Below are positions 1-10,278 of a DNA stretch of 64,000 nucleotides, piece after piece. The DNA lies in the NCBI RefSeq assembly GCF_900603025.1, contig NZ_LR026975.1, forward strand, positions 1,860,001-1,924,000, given 5' to 3'. Position 1 is the first letter of the stretch, and each line of letters begins with the position of its first letter. Both the position numbers and the translations under genes were made by a program. The stretch is from Mycolicibacterium hassiacum DSM 44199. GTDB taxonomy: Bacteria > Actinomycetota > Actinomycetes > Mycobacteriales > Mycobacteriaceae. The notes below the pieces were generated by a model. The model was not told the DNA's origin. It saw only the letters and a list, made by a program, of their open reading frames with translations, and did not search any database.

Positions 1-2
1 TC

Positions 3-461
3 GAACAGCGGGTGCGGGGCAACAAGAAGCTCTTCCACGTGGGCCGGCTCGACGCCGACACCGAAGGACTGATGCTGCTGACCAACGACGGCGAACTGGC
101 GCACCGGCTCATGCACCCCTCCTTCGAGGTACCCAAGACCTACATCGCCACCGTCGACGGTTCGGTGCCGCGCGGGCTGGGCCGTACACTGCGCGCCGGG
201 GTGGAATTGGACGACGGGCTGGCGAAGGTGGACGATTTCGCGGTGGTCGACAGGGTTCCGGGCAAGACGCTGGTGCGGGTCACGCTGCACGAGGGCCGCA
301 ACCGGATCGTGCGGCGCATGCTGGCCGCCGCCGGGTTCCCGGTGCGCGAGCTGGTGCGCACCGCGATAGGTTCGGTGCAGCTGGGGGCCCAGCGCCCGGG
401 CAGCATCCGCAGGCTCAACCAGAAGGAGCTGGGCGAACTGTACAAGGCGGTCGGCCTGTGA
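3..461 (+). CDS. rluB: 23S rRNA pseudouridine synthase, RsuA/RluB family (5'-truncated by window)
   Basis: C-terminal part of an RsuA/RluB-type pseudouridine synthase, which isomerises a uridine in rRNA. The frame is open from the first bases, so the S4-like N-terminus and the true start lie outside the window. The catalytic-loop signature [13 protein letters not shown] is present; its first Asp is the family nucleophile. The later ARN-type segment [10 protein letters not shown] is also typical. The stop overlaps the GTG start of cmk by 4 bp (GTGA), so the two are translationally coupled. In M. tuberculosis the same order is Rv1711-cmk-engA. The exact rRNA target is inferred from family. Confidence 0.93.
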   Translation, partial: EQRVRGNKKLFHVGRLDADTEGLMLLTNDGELAHRLMHPSFEVPKTYIATVDGSVPRGLGRTLRAGVELDDGLAKVDDFAVVDRVPGKTLVRVTLHEGRNRIVRRMLAAAGFPVRELVRTAIGSVQLGAQRPGSIRRLNQKELGELYKAVGL

Positions 462-1138
462 GCGTGACGATCGCGGTGGACGGCCCGGCCGGCACCGGAA
501 AAAGTTCGGTATCAAGGGGTCTGGCCCGCGCCCTGGGCGCGCGCTACCTCGACACCGGTGCGATGTACCGCATCGTGACGCTGGCGGTACTGCGCGCCGG
601 GGTGGATCCCGCCGATGCGTCGGCCGTCGCGGACGTGGCCCGCGACACCGTGCTGTCGGTCGGCTACGACCCCGACGAGGACAAGGCCTACCTCGGATCC
701 GAGGACGTCTCGCGCGAGATCCGCGGTGAGGCCGTCACCCGCGCGGTGTCGGCGGTGTCGGCGGTGCCGGCGGTGCGGGCCCGGCTTGTCGAGCTGCAAC
801 GCGAATTGGCCTCCGGCCCGGGCAGCGTCGTCGTCGAAGGGCGCGACATCGGCACCGTGGTGCTGCCCGATGCCGACCTGAAGATCTACCTGACCGCTTC
901 GGCCGAGGAGCGGGCACGGCGGCGCAACGCCCAGAACGTGGCCGCCGGGCTGCCCGACGACTACGAGACGGTGCTGGCCGACGTGCGGCGCCGAGACCAC
1001 CTGGACTCCACCCGGCCGACCTCCCCGCTGCGGGCCGCCGAGGACGCCGTGGTGGTCGACACCAGCGACATGACCCAGGAGCAGGTGGTCGAACACCTCA
1101 CCCGGTTGGTCGCCGAACGGACGGGTGTGCAGCGATGA
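458..1138 (+). CDS. cmk: cytidylate kinase
   Basis: Phosphorylates CMP and dCMP to the diphosphates with ATP, in cytosolic pyrimidine salvage and recycling. 226 aa, a normal length. The P-loop GPAGTGKS is at residues 9-16, the CMP-binding YLDTGAMYR segment follows at about 30-38, and [12 protein letters not shown] and the Arg-rich lid RARRRNAQ are in the expected order. The GTG start overlaps the rluB stop, and the stop overlaps the der ATG (ATGA), giving a three-gene coupled operon. The [11 protein letters not shown] stretch reads as short DNA repeats but is ordinary for mycobacterial Cmk. Confidence 0.97.
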   Translation: MSVTIAVDGPAGTGKSSVSRGLARALGARYLDTGAMYRIVTLAVLRAGVDPADASAVADVARDTVLSVGYDPDEDKAYLGSEDVSREIRGEAVTRAVSAVSAVPAVRARLVELQRELASGPGSVVVEGRDIGTVVLPDADLKIYLTASAEERARRRNAQNVAAGLPDDYETVLADVRRRDHLDSTRPTSPLRAAEDAVVVDTSDMTQEQVVEHLTRLVAERTGVQR

Positions 1139-2541
1139 GCGACGGAACCTGGGTGGACGAAAGCGACTGGGAGATCGGCTACGACGCCGACGAGGTCGCC
1201 GAAGCGGTCGCCGAGGCCGAGACCCCGCCGGTGGTGGCCGTCGTCGGCCGGCCCAACGTCGGCAAGTCGACGCTGGTGAACCGGATCCTGGGCCGCCGCG
1301 AGGCGGTGGTGCAGGATGTGCCGGGCGTGACCCGCGACCGGGTGTCCTACGACGCGTCCTGGGGGGACCGCCGGTTCATCCTGCAGGACACCGGCGGATG
1401 GGAGCCCGACGCCAAAGGGTTGCAGCAGCTGGTGGCCGAGCAGGCCGCGGTGGCGATGCGCACCGCCGACGTGATCATCTTCGTCGTGGACGCCACGGTG
1501 GGCGCGACGATCGCCGACGAGGCCGCGGCCAAGATACTGCAGCGCTCGGGTAAGCCGGTTTTCCTGGCGGCCAACAAGATCGACAACGATCGCGCCGAGG
1601 CCGACGCCGCGGTGTTGTGGAATCTGGGGCTGGGGGAGCCGCACCCGATCAGCGCGATGCACGGCCGCGGGGTGGCGGATCTACTCGACCACGTCACCGA
1701 GGCGCTGCCCCCGGTGCGCAAACCCGTCGGCGGCGGTACCGGACCCCGTCGGGTCGCGCTGGTCGGCAAACCCAACGTCGGCAAGAGTTCGTTGCTGAAT
1801 CGCCTTGCCGGAGACCAGGTTTCAGTGGTCCACGATGTCGCCGGCACCACCGTCGACCCGGTCGACTCGTTGATCGAGCTGGGCGGCAAGACCTGGCGGT
1901 TCGTCGACACCGCGGGATTGCGCCGCAAGGTCGCCCATGCCCGCGGCCACGAGTTCTACGCCTCGGTACGCACCCGCGGCGCGATCGACGCGGCCGAGGT
2001 GGTGATCGTGCTCATCGACGCCTCGCAGCCGCTGAGCGAACAGGATCTGCGGATCATCTCGATGGTCATCGAGGCGGGACGGGCACTGGTACTGGCGTTC
2101 AACAAATGGGACCTGGTCGACGAGGACCGGCGGTACCTGCTCGAGCGCGAGATCGACCGCGAGCTGGTTCAGGTCCCATGGGCGCCGCGGGTCAACATCT
2201 CCGCCAAGACCGGCCGGGCGCTGCAGAAGCTGGTCCCGGCGATGGAGCAGGCGTTGGCGTCCTGGGACACCCGCATCCCCACCAGCCGGCTCAACACCTT
2301 CCTGCGGGACGTGGTGGCCGCCACCCCGCCGCCGGTGCGCGGCGGTCGGCAGCCGAAGATCATGTTCGCCACCCAGGCGACCACCCGGCCGCCGACGTTC
2401 GTGTTGTTCACCACCGGGTTCCTCGAGGCCGGATACCGCCGGTTCCTGGAGCGCCGGCTGCGTGAGACGTTCGGGTTCGAGGGCAGCCCGATCCACATCA
2501 ACGTGCGGGTCCGGGAGAAGCGCGGCCGCCGAAACCGCTGA
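1135..2541 (+). CDS. der: ribosome biogenesis GTPase Der (EngA)
   Basis: Double-GTPase that assists 50S subunit maturation. 468 aa. After an acidic N-terminal extension, G domain 1 has the P-loop GRPNVGKST (residues 38-46), switch DTGGW and NKID; G domain 2 has GKPNVGKSS near residue 210, DTAG and NKWD. A C-terminal KH-like domain ends in a basic tail (REKRGRRNR). The start overlaps the cmk stop by 4 bp. The N-terminal acidic extension is usual in actinobacteria. Essential housekeeping gene in other bacteria. Confidence 0.97.
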   Translation: MSDGTWVDESDWEIGYDADEVAEAVAEAETPPVVAVVGRPNVGKSTLVNRILGRREAVVQDVPGVTRDRVSYDASWGDRRFILQDTGGWEPDAKGLQQLVAEQAAVAMRTADVIIFVVDATVGATIADEAAAKILQRSGKPVFLAANKIDNDRAEADAAVLWNLGLGEPHPISAMHGRGVADLLDHVTEALPPVRKPVGGGTGPRRVALVGKPNVGKSSLLNRLAGDQVSVVHDVAGTTVDPVDSLIELGGKTWRFVDTAGLRRKVAHARGHEFYASVRTRGAIDAAEVVIVLIDASQPLSEQDLRIISMVIEAGRALVLAFNKWDLVDEDRRYLLEREIDRELVQVPWAPRVNISAKTGRALQKLVPAMEQALASWDTRIPTSRLNTFLRDVVAATPPPVRGGRQPKIMFATQATTRPPTFVLFTTGFLEAGYRRFLERRLRETFGFEGSPIHINVRVREKRGRRNR

Positions 2542-2609
2542 ACGACCGGCGGGGCCACTCGGGGATGGGTGCCGCGGACCGGCGTCGGCGCGCGCTGCCG
2601 CGACTCGAC

Positions 2610-2615
2610 TAGAGT
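2610..2615 (+). promoter_or_regulatory. -10 box (TAGAGT), leaderless start of TauE-like gene
   Basis: TAGAGT fits the mycobacterial TANNNT -10 and ends 7 nt before the GTG at 2623. No Shine-Dalgarno lies between, so transcription probably begins at the start codon. It also argues for this GTG over the upstream in-frame ATG. Confidence 0.6.
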
Positions 2616-2622
2616 TCGGCCG

Positions 2623-3405
2623 GTGTCTGTCGTCGACATGCTCCTGATCGCCCTCGCGGGGATCGGAGCAGGCGCCATCAATGCACTCGTCGGATCCGGC
2701 ACCCTGGTCACCTTTCCCACCCTCGTCACCCTGGGCGTCCCACCGGTCACCGCGACCATGTCCAATGCCGTCGGCCTCGTCGCCGGCGGGTTCTCGGCGA
2801 CCTGGGGTTACCGGCGGGAGTTGGCGGGGCAGGGGCGGCGGCTGGCCTGGCAGGTTCCGGCGTCGCTGGCCGGTGCGCTGCTGGGGGCGTGGCTGCTGTT
2901 GCATCTGCCGGAGCGGGTCTTCGAGCAGGTGGTGCCGGTGCTGCTGGTCGCGGCGCTGGTGCTGGTCGTGGTGGGGCCGCGGATTCAGGCCTGGGTGCGG
3001 CGCCGGGCCGAGCAGGCCGGCCGGGCGGCCGACGGGTTGTCGGCGGGGCGGCTGGCCGCGCTGGTGGTGGCGACGTTCGCGATCGGGGTCTACGGCGGGT
3101 ATTTCACCGCGGCGCAGGGGATCATGCTGCTGGCGGCGATGGGGGCGTTGCTGCCGGAGGGCATTCAGCGGATGAACGCCGCGAAGAACCTGTTGGCGCT
3201 GGTGGTCAACGTCGTCGCGGCGCTGGCGTATGTGACGGTGGCCTTCGACCGGATCAACTGGGCCGCGGCCGCGCTGATCGCGGCCGGGTCGCTGGTCGGC
3301 GGTTATCTGGGGGCGCACTACGGCCGGCGGCTGCCGCCGGCCGCCCTGCGCGCGGTCATCGTCGCCGTCGGCCTCATCGGCCTGTACCGGCTCCTGACCG
3401 TCTGA
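2623..3405 (+). CDS. TauE/SafE-family membrane permease
   Basis: Predicted polytopic inner-membrane protein of the TauE/SafE (DUF81) family, often linked to export or uptake of sulfur-containing or organic anions. 260 aa from the GTG at 2623. It shows the two-halves layout: GIGAGAINALVGSGTLVTFP near the N-terminus and YGGYFTAAQGIMLLAAMG in the middle, each the glycine-rich loop typical of the family, with about eight hydrophobic segments. An in-frame ATG at 2569 exists, but the added 18 residues are polar and the TAGAGT box favours 2623. Substrate unknown. Confidence 0.85.
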   Translation: MSVVDMLLIALAGIGAGAINALVGSGTLVTFPTLVTLGVPPVTATMSNAVGLVAGGFSATWGYRRELAGQGRRLAWQVPASLAGALLGAWLLLHLPERVFEQVVPVLLVAALVLVVVGPRIQAWVRRRAEQAGRAADGLSAGRLAALVVATFAIGVYGGYFTAAQGIMLLAAMGALLPEGIQRMNAAKNLLALVVNVVAALAYVTVAFDRINWAAAALIAAGSLVGGYLGAHYGRRLPPAALRAVIVAVGLIGLYRLLTV

Positions 3406-3445
3406 GCGCGCTTCCGACGGGGCGTTTCGCATTCCGCCGGGCGGC

Positions 3446-3451
3446 TAGGGT
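3446..3451 (+). promoter_or_regulatory. candidate -10 box for tRNA-Pro
   Basis: TAGGGT (with an overlapping TATCGT at 3451-3456) about 40 nt before the tRNA 5' end. It fits TANNNT; no convincing -35 was seen. Confidence 0.4.
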
Positions 3452-3491
3452 ATCGTTCTCTCGCGTCCGGTTGAGACACTCGAACGGACAA

Positions 3492-3566
3492 CGGGCTGTG
3501 GCGCAGCTTGGTTAGCGCACTACACTGGGGGTGTAGGGGTCGCAGGTTCAAATCCTGTCAGCCCGA
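3492..3566 (+). tRNA. tRNA-Pro (anticodon GGG)
   Basis: Cloverleaf drawn by hand. The 7-bp acceptor stem CGGGCTG/CAGCCCG is perfect, the D stem is GCGC/GCGC, the anticodon stem CTACA/TGTAG has loop CTGGGGG placing GGG at positions 34-36, and the T stem GCAGG/CCTGT has loop TTCAAAT. The discriminator is A and no CCA is encoded. It reads CCC/CCU proline codons. No integrase or att-like duplication lies beside it. Confidence 0.95.
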
Positions 3567-3589
3567 CTCGACTGATTCCCCGTCGGACC

Positions 3590-3618
3590 AGCCGCTGACC
3601 CGTCAGGGCAGCGGCTTT
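3590..3618 (+). terminator. intrinsic terminator after tRNA-Pro
   Basis: Perfect 8-bp stem AGCCGCTG/CAGCGGCT (3590-3597 with 3609-3616) around an 11-nt loop, running into TTT, 24 nt after the tRNA. Confidence 0.75.
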
Positions 3619-3751
3619 CGTATACGCGGCCACCGGGATTGCTCGGCCGTCGCGGCTTTCACTGCCGCCCAAGGCGATTCGCCCGGGCCGACCACCTCGA
3701 CCCGATGACCGGCGCTGGCCCCGGAGGGTTTTCGGCCGCACCCGAGCGGCG

Positions 3752-4435
3752 TCAGCCCTGCTCCATCCGGGTCAGGTAGTACTTCTCCCTGCCGGTCGGA
3801 TAGCCGCCCCCGTCGGTCGCGATGTGTACGTGGTCGTAGTGGTTGGCGGTCTCGTTGCCGTAGTCGGCGGTCCAGCTCGGCGCGCCGATGCCCGGATAGA
3901 AGCCCTGCCGCCAGATCACGTGCAGCACACCCCAGCGCTCGGCGTTAGCCAGCGCCAGCCCGGCGACCTGGTTGCCCAACCGGATGCCGGCCTCGGTGTT
4001 GTGGTTCGGGATCATGACGTCGATCGCCAGGCCGTTGGGATGCCACTTGAGCGGGTCTTCCCGGTAGCCGCCGATGGTCTTGATCTCCGGGAACATCACG
4101 CTGATCGCCCGGGCCACCCAGATCGTCTTGACCTGCAGGCCGTTCTCCGGGGCCACGCCGGGCGGCAACTCGAACTGGAAGTCCCGCGCCGCCAGCGGTG
4201 CGCTGGCGGCCAACAACTCCGCCTCGGCCGCCGGCGGGGCCGCAGCCACCTCCGGGGGCATCGCGGGGGCGCCGTCCGGCACCGGCGCGGGTGACGCCCC
4301 GGCCGGCGGCCCGGTCTGCTCGGCGGGACGCGGCGGGTTCGCGGTCTGGGCGTAGACCATTCCGGCGGAAACGGCGATCGACATCACGACCGCCAGCCAA
4401 CGGCCGACGCCGTTGACCCGGAATCTTCTGCCCAC
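3752..4435 (-). CDS. exported ARB_07466-like C-terminal domain protein
   Basis: 227-aa secreted or membrane-anchored protein. From GTG at 4435 it has a basic N-terminus and a hydrophobic segment (VVMSIAVSAGMVYAQ), then a Pro/Ala-rich linker of about 70 residues, then a compact domain with TIGGYREDPLKWHPNGLAIDV and YDHVHIATDGG. His/Asp pairs of this kind occur in peptidase-like folds related to Rv0320-type exported proteins; activity is not known. The frame is open to 4807 but that extension is low-complexity. The TAAAGT box 8 nt before the GTG supports this start. Confidence 0.8.
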   Translation of the reverse strand: MGRRFRVNGVGRWLAVVMSIAVSAGMVYAQTANPPRPAEQTGPPAGASPAPVPDGAPAMPPEVAAAPPAAEAELLAASAPLAARDFQFELPPGVAPENGLQVKTIWVARAISVMFPEIKTIGGYREDPLKWHPNGLAIDVMIPNHNTEAGIRLGNQVAGLALANAERWGVLHVIWRQGFYPGIGAPSWTADYGNETANHYDHVHIATDGGGYPTGREKYYLTRMEQG

Positions 4436-4443
4436 GGACGGAC

Positions 4444-4449
4444 ACTTTA
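4444..4449 (-). promoter_or_regulatory. -10 box (TAAAGT), leaderless
   Basis: On the minus strand TAAAGT ends 8 nt before the GTG at 4435, the spacing of a leaderless mycobacterial transcript. Confidence 0.6.
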
Positions 4450-4598
4450 CTTCCGCCGCCGCAGGCACCGACGTGGATTCCCCCGCGTGTTCGCCCCGCC
4501 GGGAAACACCCGGCGGCAGGGACACCCGGGCAGAACGCCGGGCAGAACGCGTAGGACTACTCATCCGGTCCGGCCGGCCCCGAGGGCATGCTGAGCCC

Positions 4599-5972
4599 AT
4601 GACCACACGGAGCAAACCCGTCTCCGCCCTGCAACGGCTCACCGATGCGACCCCGCCGGACCGCGACCGCGCCGTCGACGTGGCCCGGCTGGCCGCTCTG
4701 ATCGTCGTGATGTTCGGACACTGCGCGCTGTTGCTGGCCACCATCGACGCCTCCGGCGTGCGGATCAACAACCTGCTCGGCGCCGTGCCCGCGCTGCAGC
4801 CGGTCACCTGGATCGTGCAGGTGATGCCGCTGTTCTTCCTCGCCGGCGGGGCGGCCGGGGCCTACGGCTGGCACCCGGACATACAGCCGGGCACCCCGTG
4901 GGGCGCTTGGCTGCTCACCCGCGCGCAGCGGTTGTGCCGACCGGTGTTCTGGTACCTGGCCGCCTGGTCGGCCGCGCTGGTGGTCACCCGGATCGTGGTG
5001 GGTGGGCAGGCCGCCGACCGAATCGGCCGCGAAGCCGTCGCGCTGCTGTGGTTCCTCGGCGTATATCTGGTGGTGCTGGCCTTCGTGCCCGCGCTGACCC
5101 GGCTGGGCAGCTTCCGGGCGGCCGCGGCGCTGATCGCGGCGCTGCTGGCGAGCGCCGCCGGAGTCGACGTACTGCGCTGGGCGGTGGGCGACCCGCTGGC
5201 CGGGCTGCCCAACTTCGTCATCGTGTGGCTGATCCCGGTGGTGATCGGCGTCGCCTACGCCCGCCGGCTGCTGTCCCGGCGGGCGGCGCTGATCGGCGCG
5301 GCCGCCGCGCTGGCCGCCCAGGCTGCGCTCGTCGTCATCGGCCCCTACCCGGTCGCGCTGGTGGTGACCGGCACCGACGAGATGTCGAACGTCTCCCCGC
5401 CGACGCTGCTGCTCGCGCTGCACTGCACCTGGATGTCGCTGGCCTTCGTCGCCGCCGCGCCCGCGATCGGGCGGTGGGCGCAACGGCCGCGGGTCTGGTA
5501 CGCCGTCGCCGTCGGCAACGGGGGAGCGATGACGCTGTACCTGTGGCACATCCCGGCGATCGCGGTCGCGGCGCTCGCCCTGCACGCGGCCGGGCTCGAC
5601 GCCTATGACGTTGCCGCCGGAGCGTTCTGGTGGCTGCTGGGGCTGCGGGCGGTGGTGTTCGCCGTGGTGATGGCGGTGACGTTCCGGCTCCTGTCGCCGC
5701 TGGAGCACTGGCCGCTGCCGTGGTGGGACGCCCTGGTGCGGGCCACCGGCGCCCGCTCGGCGATCGCCGGTGCGCTGATCGTCGTCGCCGGGGTGGCGCT
5801 GCTGCTGTTGGCCAAGAACGGGCTGGCCGGGATCAGCGGATGGGCAACTCTTGCGTGGTTTCTGACGACGGCGCTGGCGGCGCGGGCCACCGCGCCGGCT
5901 TCGGCCGCTGCCGAACCACCTGCGGCCACCAGAACCACCGGCCCAGCAGCGCGGCAACCGACGGCGTCATGA
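4599..5972 (+). CDS. membrane acyltransferase 3 (OafA/YrhL-like)
   Basis: Predicted ten-or-so-TM acyltransferase of the Acyl_transf_3 family, which moves acyl groups onto cell-surface sugars or lipids. 457 aa from the ATG at 4599. The N-terminal signature [20 protein letters not shown] holds the family Arg and His, then [15 protein letters not shown], and a C-terminal TLYLWHIP helix. An upstream in-frame extension to 4413 lacks TM character. Its 3' end overlaps the convergent mmpL by 140 bp, which is unusually long. The neighbouring lipid exporter suggests, but does not prove, a shared substrate. Confidence 0.85.
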   Translation: MTTRSKPVSALQRLTDATPPDRDRAVDVARLAALIVVMFGHCALLLATIDASGVRINNLLGAVPALQPVTWIVQVMPLFFLAGGAAGAYGWHPDIQPGTPWGAWLLTRAQRLCRPVFWYLAAWSAALVVTRIVVGGQAADRIGREAVALLWFLGVYLVVLAFVPALTRLGSFRAAAALIAALLASAAGVDVLRWAVGDPLAGLPNFVIVWLIPVVIGVAYARRLLSRRAALIGAAAALAAQAALVVIGPYPVALVVTGTDEMSNVSPPTLLLALHCTWMSLAFVAAAPAIGRWAQRPRVWYAVAVGNGGAMTLYLWHIPAIAVAALALHAAGLDAYDVAAGAFWWLLGLRAVVFAVVMAVTFRLLSPLEHWPLPWWDALVRATGARSAIAGALIVVAGVALLLLAKNGLAGISGWATLAWFLTTALAARATAPASAAAEPPAATRTTGPAARQPTAS

Positions 5973-8721
5973 ACGCGCGGATCACCAGCGTGTCGAACAG
6001 CAGGCCCATACCGATCGTGGTGCCGACCTGCGCCACCACGGTCAGCTCGCTGACCAGCATGGAGATCATGGTGAAGGCGAACACCAGGCCGGCCGAGGTC
6101 ACCACCGACCCGCTGCCGCCCATGGCGCGGATGATCGCGGTGTTGATGCCGGCCGGCAGCTCCTCCTTCAAGCGCGCCACCAGCAGCAGGTTGTAGTCGG
6201 CGCCGACCGCCAACAGGATGATCACCGCCATCGCCATGACCATGAACTGCAGCTCGATGCCCAGCACGTGCTGCCAGATCAGCACCGACATCCCGAACGA
6301 GGCGCCCAGCGACAGCACCACGGTGCCGACGATCACCGCCGCGGCCACCAGGCTGCGGGTGATGATCAGCATGATCGTGAAGATCAGGGCGAGCGCGAGG
6401 ATCCCGGCGATGATCAGGTCGTAGGTGTTGCCCTCCTTCATGTCCTTGAAGGCCGAGGCGGTGCCGCCGATGTAGATCTTGGCCCCCTCCAGCGGAGTGC
6501 CCTTGATCGCCTCCTTGGCGGCCTGCTTGATCTTGTCGATGCGTTCGATGCCGTCGGCGGACAGCGGATCGCCCTCGTGCTGCACGATCATCCGCACCGC
6601 GCGGCCGTCCGGCGAGATGAAGTTCTCCATGCCGCGCTTGAAATCCTCGTTGTCGAAGATCTCCGGCGGCAGAAAGAAGGTGTCGTCGTTCCAGGCGTTG
6701 TTGAACGCGTCGCTCATGGCCGTCTGGTTCTCGGTCATGGCGGCCTGCTGATCCTGCATGCCCGCCTGGGTGGCGTGCATGGTCAGCATCATGTTCCGCA
6801 TCAGCTTCATCGACTCGATCTGCTGCGGCATCAGCGCCAGCATCTGCGGCATCAGCGCATCGAGCTTCTCCATCTCCGGCAGCAGATCCTGGATGTTGTC
6901 GGTCATCAGGTTCGTGTCGTCGATCAGATCGAAGATCGACCGGATCGAATGACAGACCGGGATGTTGAAGCAGTGCGGCTCCCAGTAGAAGTAGTTGCGC
7001 AGCGGCCGCATGAAGTCGTCGAAATCGGCGATGTGATCCCGCAATTCGGTGATATCGACGGTCATCGTGCGGGTCTTCTCGACCATGCTGTGCGTGGTCG
7101 CGCTCATCTCGCGCATCAGCGCGACCATCCGCTCGAGGTTCTCGATGGTCTTCTGCATCTCCTCGGCCTGCACCAGCATGTCGTCCATGCGGTCCTGCAG
7201 GTACTTGCGGTTCAGGTCCTGGGTGACCCCGCTGAGGCCGATCTGGGCCGGGAGGGTGCTGAACTCGATGGGTTTGCCGGTGGGCCGGGTGATGGTCTGT
7301 ACGCGGCCGATGCCGGGCACGCGGAACACCTGCTTGGCGATCTTGTCGATCACCAGGAAGTCCGCCGAGTTGCGCAGATCGCGATCGGTCTCGATGAGCA
7401 GCAACTCGGGGTTCATGGTGGCGGGGGAGAAGTGCCGCTCGGCCGCCGCGAACCCCTGGTTGGCCGGTAGGTCCGAGGGCAGATAGAGCCGGTTGTTGTA
7501 GTTGGGCCGGTAACCCGGCAGGGTGAGCAGCCCGACCAGGGACAGCACGATCGTCGCCATCAGGATCGGTGCGGGCCAGCGCACGATGGCCGCCCCGATC
7601 TTGCGCCAGCCGCGGATCCGCATCGCGCGCTTGGGCTCGAGCGCGCCGAACCGGCTGGCGACCGTGATGATCGCCGAACCGAGGGTCAGCGCCACCAACA
7701 CCGCGGTGGTCATGCCCACCGCCAGCGGCACGCCCAGCGACTGGAAGTACGGCAGCCGGGTGAAGCTCAGGCAGAAGGTGGCGCCGGCGATCGTCATGCC
7801 GGACCCGAGCACCACGTGCGCGGTGCCGCGGAACATGGTGTGGAACGCCGTCTCCTTGTCCTGGCCGAGGGTGCGACCTTCCTGGTAGCGGCCGATGAGG
7901 AAGATCGCGTAGTCGGTGGACGCGGCGATCGCCAGCGTGACGAGCAGGTTGGTCGCGAAGGTGGACAGCCCGATGAGCTCGTGGTAGCCGAGGAACGCCA
8001 CCACACCGCGGGTGGCCGCCAGCGACATGAACACCATGAGCAGCGCCAGCACCACGGTCACCACCGACCGGTAGACCAGCAGCAGCATGGTGATGATCAC
8101 CGCGAACGTGACGTACTCGATGATCCGCACGCTGCGGTCGCTGGCGATCTGCTGATCGGCGATCAGCGCCGACGAGCCGGTCACGTAGACCTTCACCCCC
8201 GGCGGGGGCGGGGTCTCCTCGACGATCTTCTTCAGCGCCTCGACCGAGTCGTTGGACAGCTGCTCGCCGATGTTGCCGGCGAGGAAGACCTCGACGTAGA
8301 CGGCTTTGCGATCGGCGCTCAGCGCCGCGGCCTCGGTGAGCGGGTCGCCCCAGAAGTCCTGGATGTACTCGACGTGCGTGGTGTCGGCCCGGATCTTGGC
8401 GAGCAGCTCGTCGTAGTAGCGGCGGGCGTCGTCGCCGAGCGGCTGGTCGCCCTCGAGCACGACCATCGCCGAGCTGTCGGATTTGAACTCCTGGAAGACC
8501 TCGCCGACGCGCTTCATCGCGATGACCGACGGCGCATCCGACGGGCTCATCGACACCGAGCGCATCTGCCCGACGACCTCGAGTTGCGGCACCGTGCTGT
8601 TGAGCACGCCGATCAGGACAACCCAGCCGATGATGATCGGAACGGCCATGCGGCGGATCCACGTGGCCAAGCGGCTACGCGGATCCTGCTGGGTGCCGGA
8701 TTCGGTGGTCGAAGCTCGCAT
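5833..8721 (-). CDS. mmpL: MmpL-family RND lipid/siderophore transporter (no adjacent MmpS)
   Basis: 962-aa proton-driven RND exporter of the mycobacterial MmpL4/MmpL5 type. TM1 is about residues 25-45. The Asp-Tyr proton-relay pairs sit in [12 protein letters not shown] (about 270) and [14 protein letters not shown] (about 840). A Met-rich coiled-coil insertion with [14 protein letters not shown] lies near residues 500-680, as in MmpL4/5 proteins that normally work with MmpS. No mmpS is adjacent, unlike the paralogue at 14150-17059, so it either borrows an MmpS or acts alone. The C-terminus overlaps the acyltransferase gene. Substrate unknown. Confidence 0.92.
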   Translation of the reverse strand: MRASTTESGTQQDPRSRLATWIRRMAVPIIIGWVVLIGVLNSTVPQLEVVGQMRSVSMSPSDAPSVIAMKRVGEVFQEFKSDSSAMVVLEGDQPLGDDARRYYDELLAKIRADTTHVEYIQDFWGDPLTEAAALSADRKAVYVEVFLAGNIGEQLSNDSVEALKKIVEETPPPPGVKVYVTGSSALIADQQIASDRSVRIIEYVTFAVIITMLLLVYRSVVTVVLALLMVFMSLAATRGVVAFLGYHELIGLSTFATNLLVTLAIAASTDYAIFLIGRYQEGRTLGQDKETAFHTMFRGTAHVVLGSGMTIAGATFCLSFTRLPYFQSLGVPLAVGMTTAVLVALTLGSAIITVASRFGALEPKRAMRIRGWRKIGAAIVRWPAPILMATIVLSLVGLLTLPGYRPNYNNRLYLPSDLPANQGFAAAERHFSPATMNPELLLIETDRDLRNSADFLVIDKIAKQVFRVPGIGRVQTITRPTGKPIEFSTLPAQIGLSGVTQDLNRKYLQDRMDDMLVQAEEMQKTIENLERMVALMREMSATTHSMVEKTRTMTVDITELRDHIADFDDFMRPLRNYFYWEPHCFNIPVCHSIRSIFDLIDDTNLMTDNIQDLLPEMEKLDALMPQMLALMPQQIESMKLMRNMMLTMHATQAGMQDQQAAMTENQTAMSDAFNNAWNDDTFFLPPEIFDNEDFKRGMENFISPDGRAVRMIVQHEGDPLSADGIERIDKIKQAAKEAIKGTPLEGAKIYIGGTASAFKDMKEGNTYDLIIAGILALALIFTIMLIITRSLVAAAVIVGTVVLSLGASFGMSVLIWQHVLGIELQFMVMAMAVIILLAVGADYNLLLVARLKEELPAGINTAIIRAMGGSGSVVTSAGLVFAFTMISMLVSELTVVAQVGTTIGMGLLFDTLVIRAFMTPSVAALLGRWFWWPQVVRQRPKPARWPAPPAPSSETTQELPIR

Positions 8722-8807
8722 CAGATGGTCATTCGCGGTGCCGGGGGAGTCGCGGGGCGGGCCTGGGGGTGGACGGGCACCTCGCGGAGCTCCTCCCGGC
8801 AGGTCAG

Positions 8808-8827
8808 TTAGGTCTGGCTTAGTCCTA
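8808..8827 (-). promoter_or_regulatory. weak IdeR-like inverted repeat upstream of mmpL
   Basis: TTAGG (8808-8812) and CCTA (8824-8827) face each other; read leftward the core is TAAGCCAGACCTAA, matching part of the IdeR/DtxR consensus but with wrong spacing for a full box. It lies about 90 bp before the mmpL start. In M. tuberculosis mmpS4-mmpL4 is IdeR-controlled, which is why it is listed. Confidence 0.25.
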
Positions 8828-9227
8828 CCAGAAGCGGTGGTCGCAGGAAAGCTTAGATCCGCTCAACACTCGCCGGGTGTCGGGCGTGGTTCCCGGCCTC
8901 GGGCGGCGTGCGACTTCGCAAGGGGGAACAGCAGATTCGCGGTCGGAGACGACGCGTCCGAGCGGCGCTGTGAGCGATATCACTGTGGAGTGGTACAGCT
9001 GCTCGCCTGGCCGCCGGGGTCTGGACCCGATTGACGCGACCGTTAACCGGCTCCCCGTCGAGCAAAATTGCAGGGTTCAGGCTGCTCGGCGGCCCCATGG
9101 CGGCTCCTCCCGCCCGTTGCGAACCGTCCATGCACCGACCGGATCTGTCAGCTGGGCAATTGTGCGGCTGTGAACTGCGCAATCAGTGGGTTGGTTCACT
9201 TGTCACGCAAACGTTCGGCAAATGTCC

Positions 9228-9233
9228 TACACT
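9228..9233 (+). promoter_or_regulatory. candidate -10 box (TACACT)
   Basis: TACACT fits TANNNT and would give a leader of roughly 110 nt before the GTG at 9346. A TTGTCA at 9200-9205 is too far (22 bp) to be a good -35. Confidence 0.35.
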
Positions 9234-9345
9234 TTGCGTCGACCGCCCCTCGTCCACCCGTCGGGGCGGCGTGAGCAAACCGGTTCCGGTTCGACTGCTC
9301 ACCGTCGAGCAGTCGGTGGACCGGCCTGTCGGCAAAGGCGGAAGT

Positions 9346-10269
9346 GTGGACGCGGTACTTGGACTGGCGCTGACCTCTGATCGCGTCGTCTGGGCTCTGG
9401 TGGACGGTTCGGCGCCGACCGGACGCCGCATCGATCACGATGAGGTCCTCCTCGAGGCGGTGATTCCCGGTGACATCGCCCGTCACCTCGATGTGCTGCA
9501 CGGCATCGAGACCATCGCCGCGGCCAGTGGCTACCGCATCGCCGGGGTCGGTCTCACCTGGAGCGACGACACCGCCTCGAGCGCGGAGCGCCTGTTGAAT
9601 GCTCTGCGCGCCATGAGCTTTGACAAGGTCGTGGCGGTACCCGATGCCCCGGCCGGGGTCGGCGCGGATCGGGCGGTACGGACGGCGCGCCGCGCGGCCG
9701 AACCGGGAGCGCCCGGCCGCCCCGCGGCCGTCGCGGAACCCGGCGAGGGGCGGACCGACAGCCGTCAGCGAATCGCCATGCTGGCCGCCGCCGCGGTGGT
9801 GGGGGCGCTGCTGGCGCTGCCGCTCACCGCGGGAGCTCCGCAGACGACGCCACAAGGGGTGGCCGAGCCGGCCGGGGGCGCGGCGGTCGTCGCGGCAGTG
9901 CCGTCACCTCCGCCGCAGCCGCGGATCGTCAAGTCGGTCGCGTTGACACCGGCGGCCGGTGGCGACTGGAGCCCGCCGCGGAGCAACGGAGGGGCATCCT
10001 CGCGAAGCGGCGAGGACAGGGCGCAGGCCGTGCAGCCTGATGCTTCGGCGGAAGCCGCGCCCGCAGCGATGGTCGACCCGGCCCCCGCCGACGCCACACC
10101 GATCACTCCAGCGGAGGTCGCCCCGGCCGATGCGGCCCCGATCGCGGTGTCGGGCCCGATGCCGCCGGCCGCACCCGCCGAGACCGGCGAGCCGGTGCCG
10201 CCGCCACCGCCGCGGCCGCCGGACCCGCTTCAGGTGGTGTTGAGCCCGCTGTTGAGTACCCTGCCGTAG
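9346..10269 (+). CDS. DUF7159-type mycobacterial membrane protein
   Basis: 307 aa from GTG at 9346, which has an AAGGCGGA Shine-Dalgarno and gives the typical N-terminus VDAVLGLALTSDRVVWALVD of this mycobacterial family. Residues 1-105 form the conserved domain; a basic, Pro-rich linker leads to one TM segment (IAMLAAAAVVGALLALPL, about 145-165); the rest is a Pro/Ala-rich exterior tail of about 130 residues. No enzymatic motif seen, function unknown. Upstream in-frame codons back to 9031 are not credible coding sequence. Confidence 0.75.
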   Translation: MDAVLGLALTSDRVVWALVDGSAPTGRRIDHDEVLLEAVIPGDIARHLDVLHGIETIAAASGYRIAGVGLTWSDDTASSAERLLNALRAMSFDKVVAVPDAPAGVGADRAVRTARRAAEPGAPGRPAAVAEPGEGRTDSRQRIAMLAAAAVVGALLALPLTAGAPQTTPQGVAEPAGGAAVVAAVPSPPPQPRIVKSVALTPAAGGDWSPPRSNGGASSRSGEDRAQAVQPDASAEAAPAAMVDPAPADATPITPAEVAPADAAPIAVSGPMPPAAPAETGEPVPPPPPRPPDPLQVVLSPLLSTLP

Positions 10270-10278
10270 CGGGTGGGT

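Larger units (their letters stand above)
8722..9345. other. 624-bp intergenic region between divergent mmpL and DUF7159 gene
   Basis: No gene supported. It holds an imperfect TTAGG...CCTA inverted repeat at 8808-8827 near the mmpL side and a TACACT box at 9228-9233 on the other side. In-frame extensions of the downstream gene reach 9031 but look non-coding. Confidence 0.6.

Noticed and set aside
749..778. Short repeats GCGGTGTCG in cmk as a possible VNTR
   Set aside because: They encode the [11 protein letters not shown] segment that is normal in mycobacterial Cmk.
3492..3620. tRNA-Pro as an integration site
   Set aside because: No integrase, no direct repeat of the tRNA 3' end and no foreign-looking genes nearby.
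5603..8662. 1,019-codon alternative frame within mmpL
   Set aside because: Frame shadow on the same strand, Arg/Gly/His-rich without TM helices.
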